Positions 9,266-19,800 of a stretch of DNA of 64,000 nucleotides are shown one piece after another (position 1 is the first letter of the stretch; the number at the start of each line of letters is the position of its first letter). The stretch lies in contig JAEINO010000004.1 of assembly GCA_016342345.1 (NCBI GenBank), forward strand, positions 79,122-143,121. Reading direction: 5' to 3'. A program made the translations under genes and the position numbers. Below the pieces are notes generated by a model, which worked only from the letters and a program-made list of their open reading frames with translations, searched no databases and was not told the origin of the DNA. The stretch comes from Pseudodesulfovibrio sp. (GTDB lineage Bacteria; Desulfobacterota; Desulfovibrionia; Desulfovibrionales; Desulfovibrionaceae).

Positions 9266-12200
9266 ATGTCCATTGTCAAAAAGGACACTCCCGTACAGAG
9301 TCTTGTTCGGATGACACTGAGGCAGAAGGTCTTTGTCAATCTGATCTTCGTGCTACTTATGGTCGTGGGCGTGTTCTGCGTCTTTGATTTGCCGGTCGAG
9401 CGATATCCCGATATTCATCTGGGCAAGGTCATCATCAGTGGTTTCCTGCCCGGAGCCAGCCCGGACGAGGTTGAAACGCTGGTGACGCGCAAGATCGAAG
9501 ATTCATTGGAAGATCTGGACAATGTGGAATTCATTCGTTCCCGTTCGTTCCGGCAGCGCGCATCAATCACGGTTAAATTCCTGGACGATACGGACTATGA
9601 CACTTTGTATGACGAACTCAGGTTCAAAGTGTTGTCTATTCAAAATGATCTGCCGGAGGAGATGGACCCGCCCACGTTTGCCTTTATCAGGGTCAGTGAA
9701 TGGCTACCGGTGATTTCGGTCAATCTGGTTGGTGACAGGTCCAATCGTGCGCTGACGTTAATGGCCGAGGAAATGAAAATACCTCTTCAGCGGATACCCG
9801 GAGTCAAGGACGTCAAGATCAATGGAGAGTTCACGCGGGAGTTTCATGTGGCTCTGGCCCCGCAGAAGCTCATGCGTCTCGGCGTCACGTTCGATGAAGT
9901 GGGTAAGGCTCTGGAAGGGGCCAACATATCGGTTCCGGCAGGGGATTTTGTCAGTGATTCCGGCGAATACATTATTGTTGCCGATGAGAAGTTTCGGTCC
10001 CGAGACGAAATTGCGTCAACCGTTGTCCGGCGGGATGGGGATGGCTCTTTTGTGACCGTGGGCGATGTCATGAGTAGTGCCGGGATGAATTATCGCGATC
10101 CGTTTGTCGTGTCATCGGTTAATGGCAAGGACTCTGTCGCAATAAAAATAGTCAAGACGCCGGATGGCAACGCGCTGGATATCGGGGCTGAAGTGGAAAA
10201 GGTGGTGGAAGGCTTCCGATTCATGCTCGACAAGGAAGGTGTCGAGGCGATCATGACCCAGGATCAGCGCGTTTACATTAACGAGAATATCAACACGCTG
10301 GGTTCCAATCTGTTAGTCGGCATTTTTCTTGTCTGTGGTTGCATCTGGATTGTCATGGGGTTCAGGAATGCCATGCTGACGACTGTTGGTGTGCCGTTCG
10401 CGTTTTTGGTGACCATGATTATCATGTGGATCACCGGTAATTCACTCAATGAAATCACGCTGTTTTCCTTTGTGCTGGTGAGCGGAATCATAGTTGACGA
10501 TGCCATTGTGGTGGTGGAGAACATCTATCGCCATGTGCAGGAAGGCAGGGCGATTCGGGACGCGGTCATAGACGGGACCAGCGAGGTTTTTCTGCCGGTG
10601 CTGGCTGCCACTTCTACCACGGTTGCGGCCTTTTTACCCATGCTCATCATGTCCGGCTCCTCTGGCGAGTTTTTTGCGCTGGTGCCCAAGGCGGTCAGTT
10701 TTGCCATACTTGCATCCATCATCGAATGTCTGTTCATCCTGCCTTTGCATTTCATGGATTGGCCTGGTGCTCGGACTCTTGAAAAGGAGGCCCGGACCCA
10801 CTCGCGGCGTGCCTCTGATCCGAAGTCGTTGATCTGGTTGAAAAAAGTTACAGACTCTGTATTGCAGCTTTCCATGCGTCACAAGTGGAAGAGTCTGTTT
10901 CTGGTTTTTGGAGCTTTTGTCATGGCAGTCATTATCCTTGGCGTATCGGTTTCGGGGGTCATGCCTCTTTTGCGCATCAAGTTTTTCCCTGACGAATACA
11001 ATCTTTATTACGTGTCCATGGAAGGCCCGGTGGGGACAGGTGTCTATGTATCATCCCAAAAGGCCAAGGAGATTTCGAGTTTTGTAAAGAGTTTCGGTCC
11101 AGGTTCCACCAAATCCTGTTCTGCCCTTGGCGGCATGGATGTCAACGATGACTACGAGACCGTGTATGGTTCTAATCGAGCTATTGTCACGGTGGAGCTT
11201 CCGGCCAAGGATGAACAGGAATTTATCGAGAATCCTGACAACGATCCGGTGCTTTTGCTCGAGATTGTGCGCGAAAAGCTCAACCCCTTTGCCAAGGATG
11301 GCTGGAGCTTCCGGGTCTGGCCTGAAAAGAGCGGACCGCCGGCAGGCAAGGACGTGAATATTCGTGTTCTCGGTTCTGATCAGGAATCCGTGCAGGGCCT
11401 TACGGAGAATGTCTTTGGCTGGGTCAAGAACAACAAGGATATAGAGCCATATCTGATTGATTTCGGGCGTGATACCGGTACGGATAATCGTGTTTTCCGG
11501 TTCAGGCCGGTTCCGAGCCTTGTCTCAGAATACGGATTGACCCCGGCTCAGGTTGTTTCGCTGGCCGGGGGCATTCTGGATGGTCGGTTTGTTGGCAAGT
11601 TCCGTGTGGCTGACGAGGATATTGATCTGCGAATGAAGATCGACAAGCAGTATTTGAAGCAGCCTGAGGATGCCTTGGATATACCCATTCTGGAGGATGA
11701 TGAAGGGCCGGTGCGCGTGGGGGATCTCGTGGAGGTGGAAACCTACCGCGAATCAGGACAACTCAACCGCTTTCAGGGGCAGCGGGCTGTAACCCTGACG
11801 GCCAATATCCAGGCTGGTGCGCCGATCAACGCGGCGAGCATCGTGCATGATGTGCGGGCCTTTTATGGGACCATTCAGGACAAGTACCCCGGTGCGACCC
11901 TGGGCTTTGCCGGAGAATACGAGTCCACAGGGCGTTCCTTTACTTCACTCATGTATGCGTTTTGTATAGCAATAATGATAATTTACATCATTCTTGCCTG
12001 TCAATTCCAGTCGTATACTCAACCTGTTGTCATTTTATCGGCCGTGGCATTTGCCTTGACCGGGGTGGTTTTTGGCACTTTGTTTACCCGCTCCCTGTTC
12101 ACGATCAACAGCTTTATTGCCACAGTGGGTGTCACCGGGGTTGTGGTCAATGACTCCTTGGTACTGCTTGATTTCATCAATCGTCTCTATAAGGCAGGAT

Positions 12201-12505
12201 ACAGTCGCGCAGAAGCTATCCGCGAAGGAGTTAGCATCCGTTTGCGGCCGATTCTGTTGACCACGTTGACCACCACACTGGGCTTGTTGCCCATGGCCTT
12301 GGGCATTCCCTATTATTCAGTTGTGTGGGGTACCATGGCCACCACGTTTGTCACGGGCCTGTGCGTTGCCACTACATTGACTCTGTTTATCATGCCCATT
12401 GAATGGGATCTCTTGATGCGCAGGCAGGAGCGCAAAGCCGCAAAGCGATTTGCAAAGCTCGAAAAGCAGGAAGACGATACCGGAAAAACGCTGCTTCAGA
12501 GTTAA
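9266..12505 (+). CDS. RND family efflux permease (AcrB/HAE-type)
   Basis: 1079 aa; VERYPDIHLGKVIISGFLPGASPDEVETLVTRKIED, GIIVDDAIVVVENIYR, and multiple TM segments typical of the family. Confidence 0.95.
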   Translation: MSIVKKDTPVQSLVRMTLRQKVFVNLIFVLLMVVGVFCVFDLPVERYPDIHLGKVIISGFLPGASPDEVETLVTRKIEDSLEDLDNVEFIRSRSFRQRASITVKFLDDTDYDTLYDELRFKVLSIQNDLPEEMDPPTFAFIRVSEWLPVISVNLVGDRSNRALTLMAEEMKIPLQRIPGVKDVKINGEFTREFHVALAPQKLMRLGVTFDEVGKALEGANISVPAGDFVSDSGEYIIVADEKFRSRDEIASTVVRRDGDGSFVTVGDVMSSAGMNYRDPFVVSSVNGKDSVAIKIVKTPDGNALDIGAEVEKVVEGFRFMLDKEGVEAIMTQDQRVYINENINTLGSNLLVGIFLVCGCIWIVMGFRNAMLTTVGVPFAFLVTMIIMWITGNSLNEITLFSFVLVSGIIVDDAIVVVENIYRHVQEGRAIRDAVIDGTSEVFLPVLAATSTTVAAFLPMLIMSGSSGEFFALVPKAVSFAILASIIECLFILPLHFMDWPGARTLEKEARTHSRRASDPKSLIWLKKVTDSVLQLSMRHKWKSLFLVFGAFVMAVIILGVSVSGVMPLLRIKFFPDEYNLYYVSMEGPVGTGVYVSSQKAKEISSFVKSFGPGSTKSCSALGGMDVNDDYETVYGSNRAIVTVELPAKDEQEFIENPDNDPVLLLEIVREKLNPFAKDGWSFRVWPEKSGPPAGKDVNIRVLGSDQESVQGLTENVFGWVKNNKDIEPYLIDFGRDTGTDNRVFRFRPVPSLVSEYGLTPAQVVSLAGGILDGRFVGKFRVADEDIDLRMKIDKQYLKQPEDALDIPILEDDEGPVRVGDLVEVETYRESGQLNRFQGQRAVTLTANIQAGAPINAASIVHDVRAFYGTIQDKYPGATLGFAGEYESTGRSFTSLMYAFCIAIMIIYIILACQFQSYTQPVVILSAVAFALTGVVFGTLFTRSLFTINSFIATVGVTGVVVNDSLVLLDFINRLYKAGYSRAEAIREGVSIRLRPILLTTLTTTLGLLPMALGIPYYSVVWGTMATTFVTGLCVATTLTLFIMPIEWDLLMRRQERKAAKRFAKLEKQEDDTGKTLLQS

Positions 12506-12575
12506 TAGAAAGGCGTCGATATCGGGCTAGACAAAGTCTAGTAAAACTTTAGACAACTGCCGAATGCCATGATTT

Positions 12576-12594
12576 TATAATGATAATTATTATT
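12576..12594. promoter_or_regulatory. Fur-box-like sequence
   Basis: TATAATGATAATTATTATT matches GATAATGATAATCATTATC at 16 of 19 positions. Confidence 0.45.
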
Positions 12595-12806
12595 TATTTA
12601 GGCGAACGAAGGGTTGTGTCTTGGCGTGGTGTTTTTTGGGGGGGCGAGTGGTTCTTTTTTTGCCAATTCTTACTTCTTGCGTTTGGAAACGGGTTGAGTG
12701 ATGTGGAAAACAGCCTGTTCTTTTCTGATGGTTTTGGGACGTGTTGCGTCCTTTGTCCATGCAAGCTATTATCCATACTCGAAATCGGAAAATTCAAGGA
12801 GTCTGA

Positions 12807-13598
12807 ATGGCCGCTTATCCGCCTGTTACGCTGCTGGTCCGTGACATTGACAAGTCCGCTGCCTTTTATGAGAAATCCCTCGGTTTTGTGCTTGCCTGGG
12901 ATGCCTTGCTGATCGGTCCTCACGGTCAGTCTTTGCGTCTTGTGGAAACCGAAGGCACCATGCCGGGCGGATGTGTGGTCGTGACTCTGGAGGTACCGGA
13001 CGTGAGTCGGGCTGCCGATGGAATCATGAACAATGGCGGTGGCAGAGCCGAGAAATTGCTGGGTGATGAACCGCTGTATCTCGGTTTGGATGGCGAGATG
13101 ATAGCCCTGAAGGAACGCGGGTTGCCCGGTGTGGAAGCCGTGAAGCTTGTCGTATATGATTTTGACGGTGTCATGACTGATAATTCCGTGGTCGTGGATC
13201 AGGACGGACACGAGTTCGTGAGTGCCAATAGGAGCGATGGGTTGGGTGTGGGCATGATTCGCAAGCTTGGTCTGGAGCAGCTCATTTTGAGCACCGAGAC
13301 CAATCCTGTGGTCAAGGCACGTGCAGACAAGCTTGGCCTGGATGCCATCCACGGCGTTGGTGACAAGGCGTCCACTCTTCTGGCCTTGTCCTCCAACAAG
13401 GGCGTATCCCTTGTCGAAATTCTGTATGTGGGCAATGATATCAACGATTCAGATGCCATGGCCCTGGCTGGTTTCAAAGTTGCTCCGGCAGACGCTCACC
13501 CGTCCATTCTTGCTCTTGCCGATTATGTCACCAATGCCCGAGGTGGACGTGGTGTCGTCCGAGAGTTGGCTGATGTGCTTGTTTCAGTGATGGGTTGA
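12807..13598 (+). CDS. VOC (glyoxalase-like) domain fused to KdsC-like HAD phosphatase domain
   Basis: N-term PPVTLLVRDIDKSAAFYEKSLGFVL...; C-term VVYDFDGVMTDNSVVVDQDGHEFVSANRSDGLGVGMIRKLGL...VGNDINDSDAMALAGFKVAPADAHP. Confidence 0.8.
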   Translation: MAAYPPVTLLVRDIDKSAAFYEKSLGFVLAWDALLIGPHGQSLRLVETEGTMPGGCVVVTLEVPDVSRAADGIMNNGGGRAEKLLGDEPLYLGLDGEMIALKERGLPGVEAVKLVVYDFDGVMTDNSVVVDQDGHEFVSANRSDGLGVGMIRKLGLEQLILSTETNPVVKARADKLGLDAIHGVGDKASTLLALSSNKGVSLVEILYVGNDINDSDAMALAGFKVAPADAHPSILALADYVTNARGGRGVVRELADVLVSVMG

Positions 13599-13870
13599 TG
13601 ACAGCAGGCGGGGGTGATTCTTTCCTGGTTTTTCTTTTTCCTTATATGTTCCGGCTGGGTAGAGATCGTTTACGGGTCTGTCTGAAAGCGTAATTCAAAT
13701 TTTTTCGGGTTTCGTGAGATTTGAGTAAAAAAAGTGGCATGAATCTCTCTTTCGTGGTTCTGAAGTTTAATTCGAGTAAAGTGGACCATTTCTGGACATT
13801 ATTCCCGGTTTCAGCCTAAATCAGAGGAACGTGTTCCGTTTGGGGTACGCGGACAGCAATTGGAGAGGGT

Positions 13871-15295
13871 ATGGCTGAAACTTCCTTTGAGAATATTTGC
13901 ATATTCCACATTCTGGACGGGCTGAGGGATGGCCTGTCACATTATTCGCAACCCAGTCGGGCCGCATTGATTTACGCCGAGCACCCAGATTCACCGCCTC
14001 GCATCTGTGACCCGCAGGATCTTTTGAGAGGCCATGAGCCCAAGCTTCAGGACCTCTTTCTGTATTCCAACAAGTGGCGTGACGGCGATGTTTTCAACGA
14101 TGAGGTTCGAGTTCTGGACGGTAATGGAACCGAACTGGATCTTTCAGGTATCATTTCGCTGTCAGCGCGCTCAAAGTCAATGTGCTATCAGGCCTGGTTC
14201 ACGGATCAGCATCCGGATATGTGCAGCCTCGGGCCAACCAAGCGATGGCTTGAAGTTGCGGCAGGATTGCTTTCCCAAAATTTTACGGCTCGAAACGTCA
14301 TGAATCTCGATACTGCCGGCTTTGTGCTTCAGCATTGCGCCAATCACGCCGTGCGTGACCATATTGTTGATGAGCGAATCCGGCAGGGATGGCTTGATAC
14401 CCGGATACGGGTGTATCCTTTCCTTGATGCTGTGCTTGGTGTGTCCGGGACCCAGGAAGAGGGAGCCTGGCCCCGAGGACGTCTGGTCGTGGTGGAGCCA
14501 AGCCAACTGGATCAGGTCCGTTTTATCTGTCGTTTTCCGGAAATGGAACAGCCCATGCTGGCGGATTCGAAACATGTACGGAAGCTTTTGCAGGCCGTTG
14601 AAGAGTCGGGCCGTGTTCTGGTCTCTGATGGAAAAACTGTGCTCGGCATTGCCATAGGCTCCATGCCCGGTGCATATCTGGCGGCCCAGTTCAGCGGAAC
14701 GCACGGTTTTCTGTGGATCAAGAGCGACCCGGTATGCTGTTTCTTTGAAGGACGGTTTCATTCTTCCAACCTGCGGGCCAACCTTGTCCAACTTGAAGAA
14801 CAGATGCTCGAAACCGACATGGAAATGGGACTTCAGCATACCCTGCTCCAGATAGTCTCGTTGATGGTCAATCGGGTTCGTGATCGCAAGCATGGCTGTA
14901 CCCTTGTTATTGATGTTTGCAAGGATCGTCTGGCCATGTCAGGCCAGCATTTCATGGAACCGCTTGATCTCCAAGACAGCGGCCAGCTCAAACTTGCCTG
15001 CTCTCTGGCCAAGCTGGACGGGGCATTGCATATCGGGCGGGATTTGAAGCTTCATGGTTTTGCCTGCCTCATGGACGGACGGTGTGTTCCCGGTGAGAAC
15101 AGGGCGCGTGGTGCTCGTTTCAATTCAGCTCTCAGATTTACGGCCGAGCACGAAGATATCGTGGTGGTGGTCGTCTCCGCTGATCGGCCTGTCTCGATCA
15201 TCAAGAATGGGCAGGAACTGACGGCCCAGTGTCATTTTGACCAGATTCGTGGTTTGTCCCGACCTCCGCTTCTGGCCGAATGGATTATGAGTTGA
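13871..15295 (+). CDS. Protein with C-terminal DAC/DisA_N-like domain (degenerate catalytic motif)
   Basis: LAKLDGALHIGRDLKLHGFACLMDG...RGARFNSALRFTAEHEDIVVVVVSADRPVSII resembles DGA and RHR regions of DAC domains. Confidence 0.6.
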   Translation: MAETSFENICIFHILDGLRDGLSHYSQPSRAALIYAEHPDSPPRICDPQDLLRGHEPKLQDLFLYSNKWRDGDVFNDEVRVLDGNGTELDLSGIISLSARSKSMCYQAWFTDQHPDMCSLGPTKRWLEVAAGLLSQNFTARNVMNLDTAGFVLQHCANHAVRDHIVDERIRQGWLDTRIRVYPFLDAVLGVSGTQEEGAWPRGRLVVVEPSQLDQVRFICRFPEMEQPMLADSKHVRKLLQAVEESGRVLVSDGKTVLGIAIGSMPGAYLAAQFSGTHGFLWIKSDPVCCFFEGRFHSSNLRANLVQLEEQMLETDMEMGLQHTLLQIVSLMVNRVRDRKHGCTLVIDVCKDRLAMSGQHFMEPLDLQDSGQLKLACSLAKLDGALHIGRDLKLHGFACLMDGRCVPGENRARGARFNSALRFTAEHEDIVVVVVSADRPVSIIKNGQELTAQCHFDQIRGLSRPPLLAEWIMS

Positions 15296-15298
15296 TTT

Positions 15299-15550
15299 GT
15301 GGTTTATTGCGGACGGAGCGTTGAAGTTCATGTCTGGTACCTGGCTGACATCTTCGGTTTTCTGGATTATTTCCCTGCCTGCCCTGGCTCTGTCAGGTTT
15401 GCTTTTTCAAATGATTTTAAGTCTGTTCAGCTGCTGCGGCACATTCAAGTTGCGCGGCAGGGTCGTTGTGCTCAAGTGGTGGATGATTCCGGTCACCAGT
15501 GGTTTGTGTTGCCTTTTGTGGATGGTTGCAGTCGCGTATGTTGTGTTTGA
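15299..15550 (+). CDS. Small hypothetical protein
   Basis: 83-aa ORF directly after the DAC-like gene (GTG start); an alternative overlapping frame (15297-15560) also exists. Confidence 0.3.
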   Translation: MVYCGRSVEVHVWYLADIFGFLDYFPACPGSVRFAFSNDFKSVQLLRHIQVARQGRCAQVVDDSGHQWFVLPFVDGCSRVCCV

Positions 15551-15706
15551 GATGAACTGACAGCTTGTGGTGTCATTCTTTCGACTGTTTTTTCTGGAAA
15601 AAGGGCAGCCCCTTATGAAGAGAGCCTTACGGGGTCGACTTCACCTGCTTTGCAGGGTAAGGGGATAAAACTTTGTGGCTGGTATCGATAGACGGGAAAA
15701 AGCTGT

Positions 15707-16729
15707 ATGGCGATCAAGGAAAATGTTCTGGGGGTCAAGGAGATTGACTGCTCGGACGGATTGAATACCGAAGATTACAATCAGATAGACCCTGGTATCC
15801 TGGATTGTTTTCCGCGGGCCGAATATCCGGTGAATCTCTTCCATTGGAAGGAGAATATCCGCGTTCTTTCACCGGTTTATCGGACCGGACGTGAAGTTGA
15901 TCGTCATTTGAGGGCCAAGGTCCGCGACCTGAGCGAAAAAGGTCTTCTGTTCTTCTCCCGCAATCAAATTCAGGATTATGCTGCCTGCGTGGCCTGCAAT
16001 CTCGACACTGCCCTGGACGATCCGAATCTGACCTGGGACGAGAAAGCCGGGGTTTTTATTGGCGAACTCGGGCGCAGGCAGGAGGCGGTTTTCCTGAATC
16101 CCATGGCCCGCGAACTGGACGACCTGCAAAAGGCCATTGAGTCCCTGAGTGTCTATCTGGTGGAGGATTCCACCCGCATGTCCAAGGTGGTTCACGATGT
16201 CCATTCCAATATTTTCCCTCAGCGCAGGCGGATAAATGCTTCGCTTCTTGCCTTGGCCGTGTATCTGGAGATGAACAAGGGAGAGATCTTTCTCGAAACC
16301 CTGGAAATAGTGGCTCTGGGCTTCTTTCTCTATGATATAGGCATGTCAAAGGTATCACCCATGATGCTTTCCAAGGCCCAGCAACTGACTCCGCCCGAGA
16401 AGCGGACCGTTCGCGAACATCCCAAGGTGGGGCTTGAAATTCTTGGCAAGCTCAATCTGACCCGTCTCGAAATCACCGAGCCGGTTATTCAGCATCATGA
16501 GCGTATTAACGGAACAGGCTATCCCAACAAGCTCAAGGATGACCGCATCGGGCAATTGGGACGCATCGCCGGAGTGGCTGACTCTTATTGTGCCATGATC
16601 ACTGGTTCTCCTCATCGCAAGGGCATCCCGCCCATCAATGCTGCCGCCGAACTTGTCACCAACGAACGTCAGTATGATCAGGTTGTTTGTCGTACCCTGG
16701 TCCGATTTCTTCAGACAGTCACAAAATAG
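15707..16729 (+). CDS. HD-GYP-like domain protein with altered HD motif
   Basis: FFLYDIGMSKVSPMMLSKAQQLTPPEKRTVREHPKVGLEIL...VIQHHERINGTGYPNKLKDDRIGQLGRIAGVADSY. Confidence 0.8.
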   Translation: MAIKENVLGVKEIDCSDGLNTEDYNQIDPGILDCFPRAEYPVNLFHWKENIRVLSPVYRTGREVDRHLRAKVRDLSEKGLLFFSRNQIQDYAACVACNLDTALDDPNLTWDEKAGVFIGELGRRQEAVFLNPMARELDDLQKAIESLSVYLVEDSTRMSKVVHDVHSNIFPQRRRINASLLALAVYLEMNKGEIFLETLEIVALGFFLYDIGMSKVSPMMLSKAQQLTPPEKRTVREHPKVGLEILGKLNLTRLEITEPVIQHHERINGTGYPNKLKDDRIGQLGRIAGVADSYCAMITGSPHRKGIPPINAAAELVTNERQYDQVVCRTLVRFLQTVTK

Positions 16730-16770
16730 AACTTTCTTGCCGGTTTCAGGCTGTTGACAAAGGCTTGATT

Positions 16771-16850
16771 GCGGCGTTGCTGCAAAAAATGCAAATCCTA
16801 ACGTACAGATAGTACGCGTCGGACGTGCTTTTTTTTTGTGTCTTGCACTC
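16771..16850. repeat. Intergenic hairpin repeat, copy A
   Basis: CGTTGCTGCAAAAAATGCAAATCCTAACGTACAGATAGTACGCGTCGG...TTTTTTTTTGTGTCTTGCA, similar to the copy at 47641. Confidence 0.5.
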
Positions 16851-17107
16851 GAACCACTCTCCGCAGTTTGCCGGGTGAAAAGGTGAAGTGGGTAGAGTGG
16901 TTCATTCTGTGATTTTGTGGTGTTTGCTTTCGGGGGAATGATAAACAGGATGCACTGTCACGCAAAAAACATGAGATTGTTACCCTACTGTAATCTTTTC
17001 GTAACAAATTCGAGCACTTAAATAATTATTGAGGCTACGCTTCCTTCCGGCCTTGAATCCTTGATGGGTCGAACGTGGAATCCCTGCAGGGGAGAGGAGG
17101 CAGTGCA

Positions 17108-19693
17108 ATGAAGCTCGGTGTGAAAATGACCATGTTTTGCTTGTTGGTAGGTGTCCTGCCTTTGGCGGGCATGGCCGGGTATAGCCTGCATGCTGCATCC
17201 GGGAGCATGAAATTCCAGGCATATGACAAGCTTGCCTCCCTCAAGGAGGCCAAACTTCATGATCTTAACGAACTCACCAAAACCTGGAATAAGGATATAA
17301 CCATGTATTCCGAGGCTCGCTATGTGTACAGCGCACTGGTCAGGCTTCGGGATATTGTTTTTTATGCGGCTGAACCGGGCAAGAGCATGGACGTGAACAA
17401 TGAGGAATACGTCCATGCCATGAAGCGGGTGGAAGCCGAATTCCGTCCGTGGATCGCGGTGCGAGGATATGCGGACGCCCTGATCCTGGATGATACGGGA
17501 CGAATCGTCTTTTCGGTAAAAAAAGGCAGGGAGCTTGGCGAGGATCTGGTCCGGGGGCCTCTGGCAAAAAGCAGGCTGGCCAAGGCGTGGAAGCACGCTC
17601 TCAAAGGTGATGTTGTTTTTGTGGATTTTCATCCATATGAACCGCTTGACGGTGAGCCCTGTGCCTTTGTCGCTACTCCCATTCGTCGTAATGGTCAGGA
17701 GATCGAAGGCGTGGCAATGCTTCGTATCCCGCTGGCGAGCGTGAATGGTGTCATGTCAACACGTGCTGGCATGGGTGATACGGGAGAAGCCTATCTGGTC
17801 GGTCCTGACATGCTCATGCGGTCCGATCTCTTTTCCGACCCGAAGCAGCATAGTCTGCGGGCCTCCTTTGCCGCGCCGGACATGGGCAGCATGACAACCA
17901 TTCCCGTGGTGCAGGCTCTGGCCGGTAAGACCGGGAGCATGGAAACCCTGGACTATCGGGGACGAGCTGTTCTGGCAGCTTTTGCTCCGGTGGCCGTGGG
18001 CGCGGATATCTGGGCTTTGGTGGCCAAGGTCGATGCGGTTGAGGCCTTTGCTCCGGTCAGGCGTTTGGAAAATGCTGCCATGATCGTGGGTGCGACTTCC
18101 GTGGCAGTCATCATTCTGGTCACGCTTGTTTTTCTTCGCTTTGCTCTGCTTAGCCCTTTGGACAGACTGCGAATCTATGCGGGCAGAGTTTCTGGTGGCG
18201 ACCTTGATGCACGCCCGGAGGGATTGTTCAGGGGCGAGTTGAAACAGGTTCGGGATGCAATTGAGCGCATGGTCCGCAATCTGGCGGACAAGATGCAGGA
18301 GGCGGAAGGTGCATCGCAACTGGCCCTGACGCGGGCGACCGAAGCCGAGGCTGCCCTGATCCGGGCTCGCAGGGAGCGGCAGCAACGCATGGATGATGCC
18401 CGTGCGCAGCGGGAGGGAATGCTTAAGGCCGCAGGCATGCTGGAAGGCGTGGTGGTTCGGATGACAGAGGCTTCAGCCACGGTAAACGACGAATCCGACA
18501 GGATCATGCGGGGGGCCACAAGCCTGAACAAGCGGGTGGAGCTTACTGCTACGTCCATGGAGCAGTTGGCAGGGTCCATTCGGGAGGTCGCAGACAATGC
18601 CGAGACTGCTTCGTCTGAGGCTGTCATGGCCCGCCAGCGCGCCAGGGAAGGCTCTGAAGTGGTCCGGAGGGCCATGGACTCCATCGGCGAGGTTCATGCC
18701 ATTACAGCGCAGCTCAGAGGCAAAATGTCGGAACTGGGTTCCAAGGCCGATTCCATAGATAAGGTCATGAATGTCATTTCGGATATTGCTGACCAGACCA
18801 ATCTGTTGGCTCTCAACGCCGCCATCGAGGCTGCCCGGGCCGGAAAATCCGGGCGCGGGTTTGCCGTTGTTGCTGATGAGGTTCGCAAACTGGCCGTAAA
18901 GACCATGGACGCCACGCGTGAAGTGGGTGGGTCCATCTCTGCCATCCAGTCCGGTGTACGGGAGAACATGCAGGGCATGGAGCAGGCTGCGTACAAGGTT
19001 GATACCGCTAACGAACTTGCCGGAGAATCCGGGAAGGCATTGGGCGAGATCATGGAGTTTTTTGATTCCACTTTGGCGCAAATTCAGGCCATTGCAACGG
19101 CCAGTTGTCAGCAGTCCTCTGCGGGCGATGAAATAAACAAGGCCGTTGCCGAGGTGGACACAGTGTCCAGCAAGACCGTTGAAGCTGTTGGTCAGACCGG
19201 TGTTGCCATCGATGATCTGACTGGTCAGATAGAGAATTTATCCAAATTGTACGGGTTGTTCATGGTTTTGGGAGAAGGGCAGGTTCAGGAAGATGTGGTC
19301 AGGCTGGCATCCCTGCCGGGGATCGTGTCCATGGATTCGTTCAAACAGCGGGAAATACTGGAAAGGGCTGTGCGCGAGAATCCGTGTCTGGAGCTGGCCC
19401 GGATCATGGATGCCACGGGCAGGCAGGTGACTGATTCTGTTTATGCCTCGGATTCGGGCACGGGTCGTTCTTTGGGCCGACCTGGAGTTGACTGGTCACA
19501 TCACGACTGGTTTTCTGAACCGATGCGGACCGGAGAGACGTACCTTTCCGGTATTTATCATTCCGGTACTGTTGGTGATTATTGCCTGACCGTTTCGACC
19601 CCCATCAGGACTCGTGGTGGTACTCTGTTGGGCATTCTGGCTGTGGATGTGCGTCATGCCAGTCTTCGAAGTGCCCTGGAGCGGGCGGCCTGA
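17108..19693 (+). CDS. Methyl-accepting chemotaxis protein with N-terminal sensor and additional C-terminal PDC/Cache-like domain
   Basis: MCP hairpin core [38 protein letters not shown] at 17108 preceded by GGAGAGGAGG. Confidence 0.9.
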   Translation: MKLGVKMTMFCLLVGVLPLAGMAGYSLHAASGSMKFQAYDKLASLKEAKLHDLNELTKTWNKDITMYSEARYVYSALVRLRDIVFYAAEPGKSMDVNNEEYVHAMKRVEAEFRPWIAVRGYADALILDDTGRIVFSVKKGRELGEDLVRGPLAKSRLAKAWKHALKGDVVFVDFHPYEPLDGEPCAFVATPIRRNGQEIEGVAMLRIPLASVNGVMSTRAGMGDTGEAYLVGPDMLMRSDLFSDPKQHSLRASFAAPDMGSMTTIPVVQALAGKTGSMETLDYRGRAVLAAFAPVAVGADIWALVAKVDAVEAFAPVRRLENAAMIVGATSVAVIILVTLVFLRFALLSPLDRLRIYAGRVSGGDLDARPEGLFRGELKQVRDAIERMVRNLADKMQEAEGASQLALTRATEAEAALIRARRERQQRMDDARAQREGMLKAAGMLEGVVVRMTEASATVNDESDRIMRGATSLNKRVELTATSMEQLAGSIREVADNAETASSEAVMARQRAREGSEVVRRAMDSIGEVHAITAQLRGKMSELGSKADSIDKVMNVISDIADQTNLLALNAAIEAARAGKSGRGFAVVADEVRKLAVKTMDATREVGGSISAIQSGVRENMQGMEQAAYKVDTANELAGESGKALGEIMEFFDSTLAQIQAIATASCQQSSAGDEINKAVAEVDTVSSKTVEAVGQTGVAIDDLTGQIENLSKLYGLFMVLGEGQVQEDVVRLASLPGIVSMDSFKQREILERAVRENPCLELARIMDATGRQVTDSVYASDSGTGRSLGRPGVDWSHHDWFSEPMRTGETYLSGIYHSGTVGDYCLTVSTPIRTRGGTLLGILAVDVRHASLRSALERAA

Positions 19694-19800
19694 CAGCACC
19701 AATGACATCGTGTCAAGATATGATGCAATCGACGCCTGAGGGTCATGGAGTTGTTACTTCTGTTGGGTATCTTGTCCCAAAACAACAGGAGGATACAGTC

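Noticed and set aside
12580-12912. 110-aa plus-strand ORF after the Fur-like site
   Set aside because: Overlaps the VOC-HAD start out of frame and has implausible composition (runs of I, F, W, C).
12594-13352. 252-aa minus-strand ORF
   Set aside because: Antisense to the VOC-HAD gene with recognisable domains on the plus strand.
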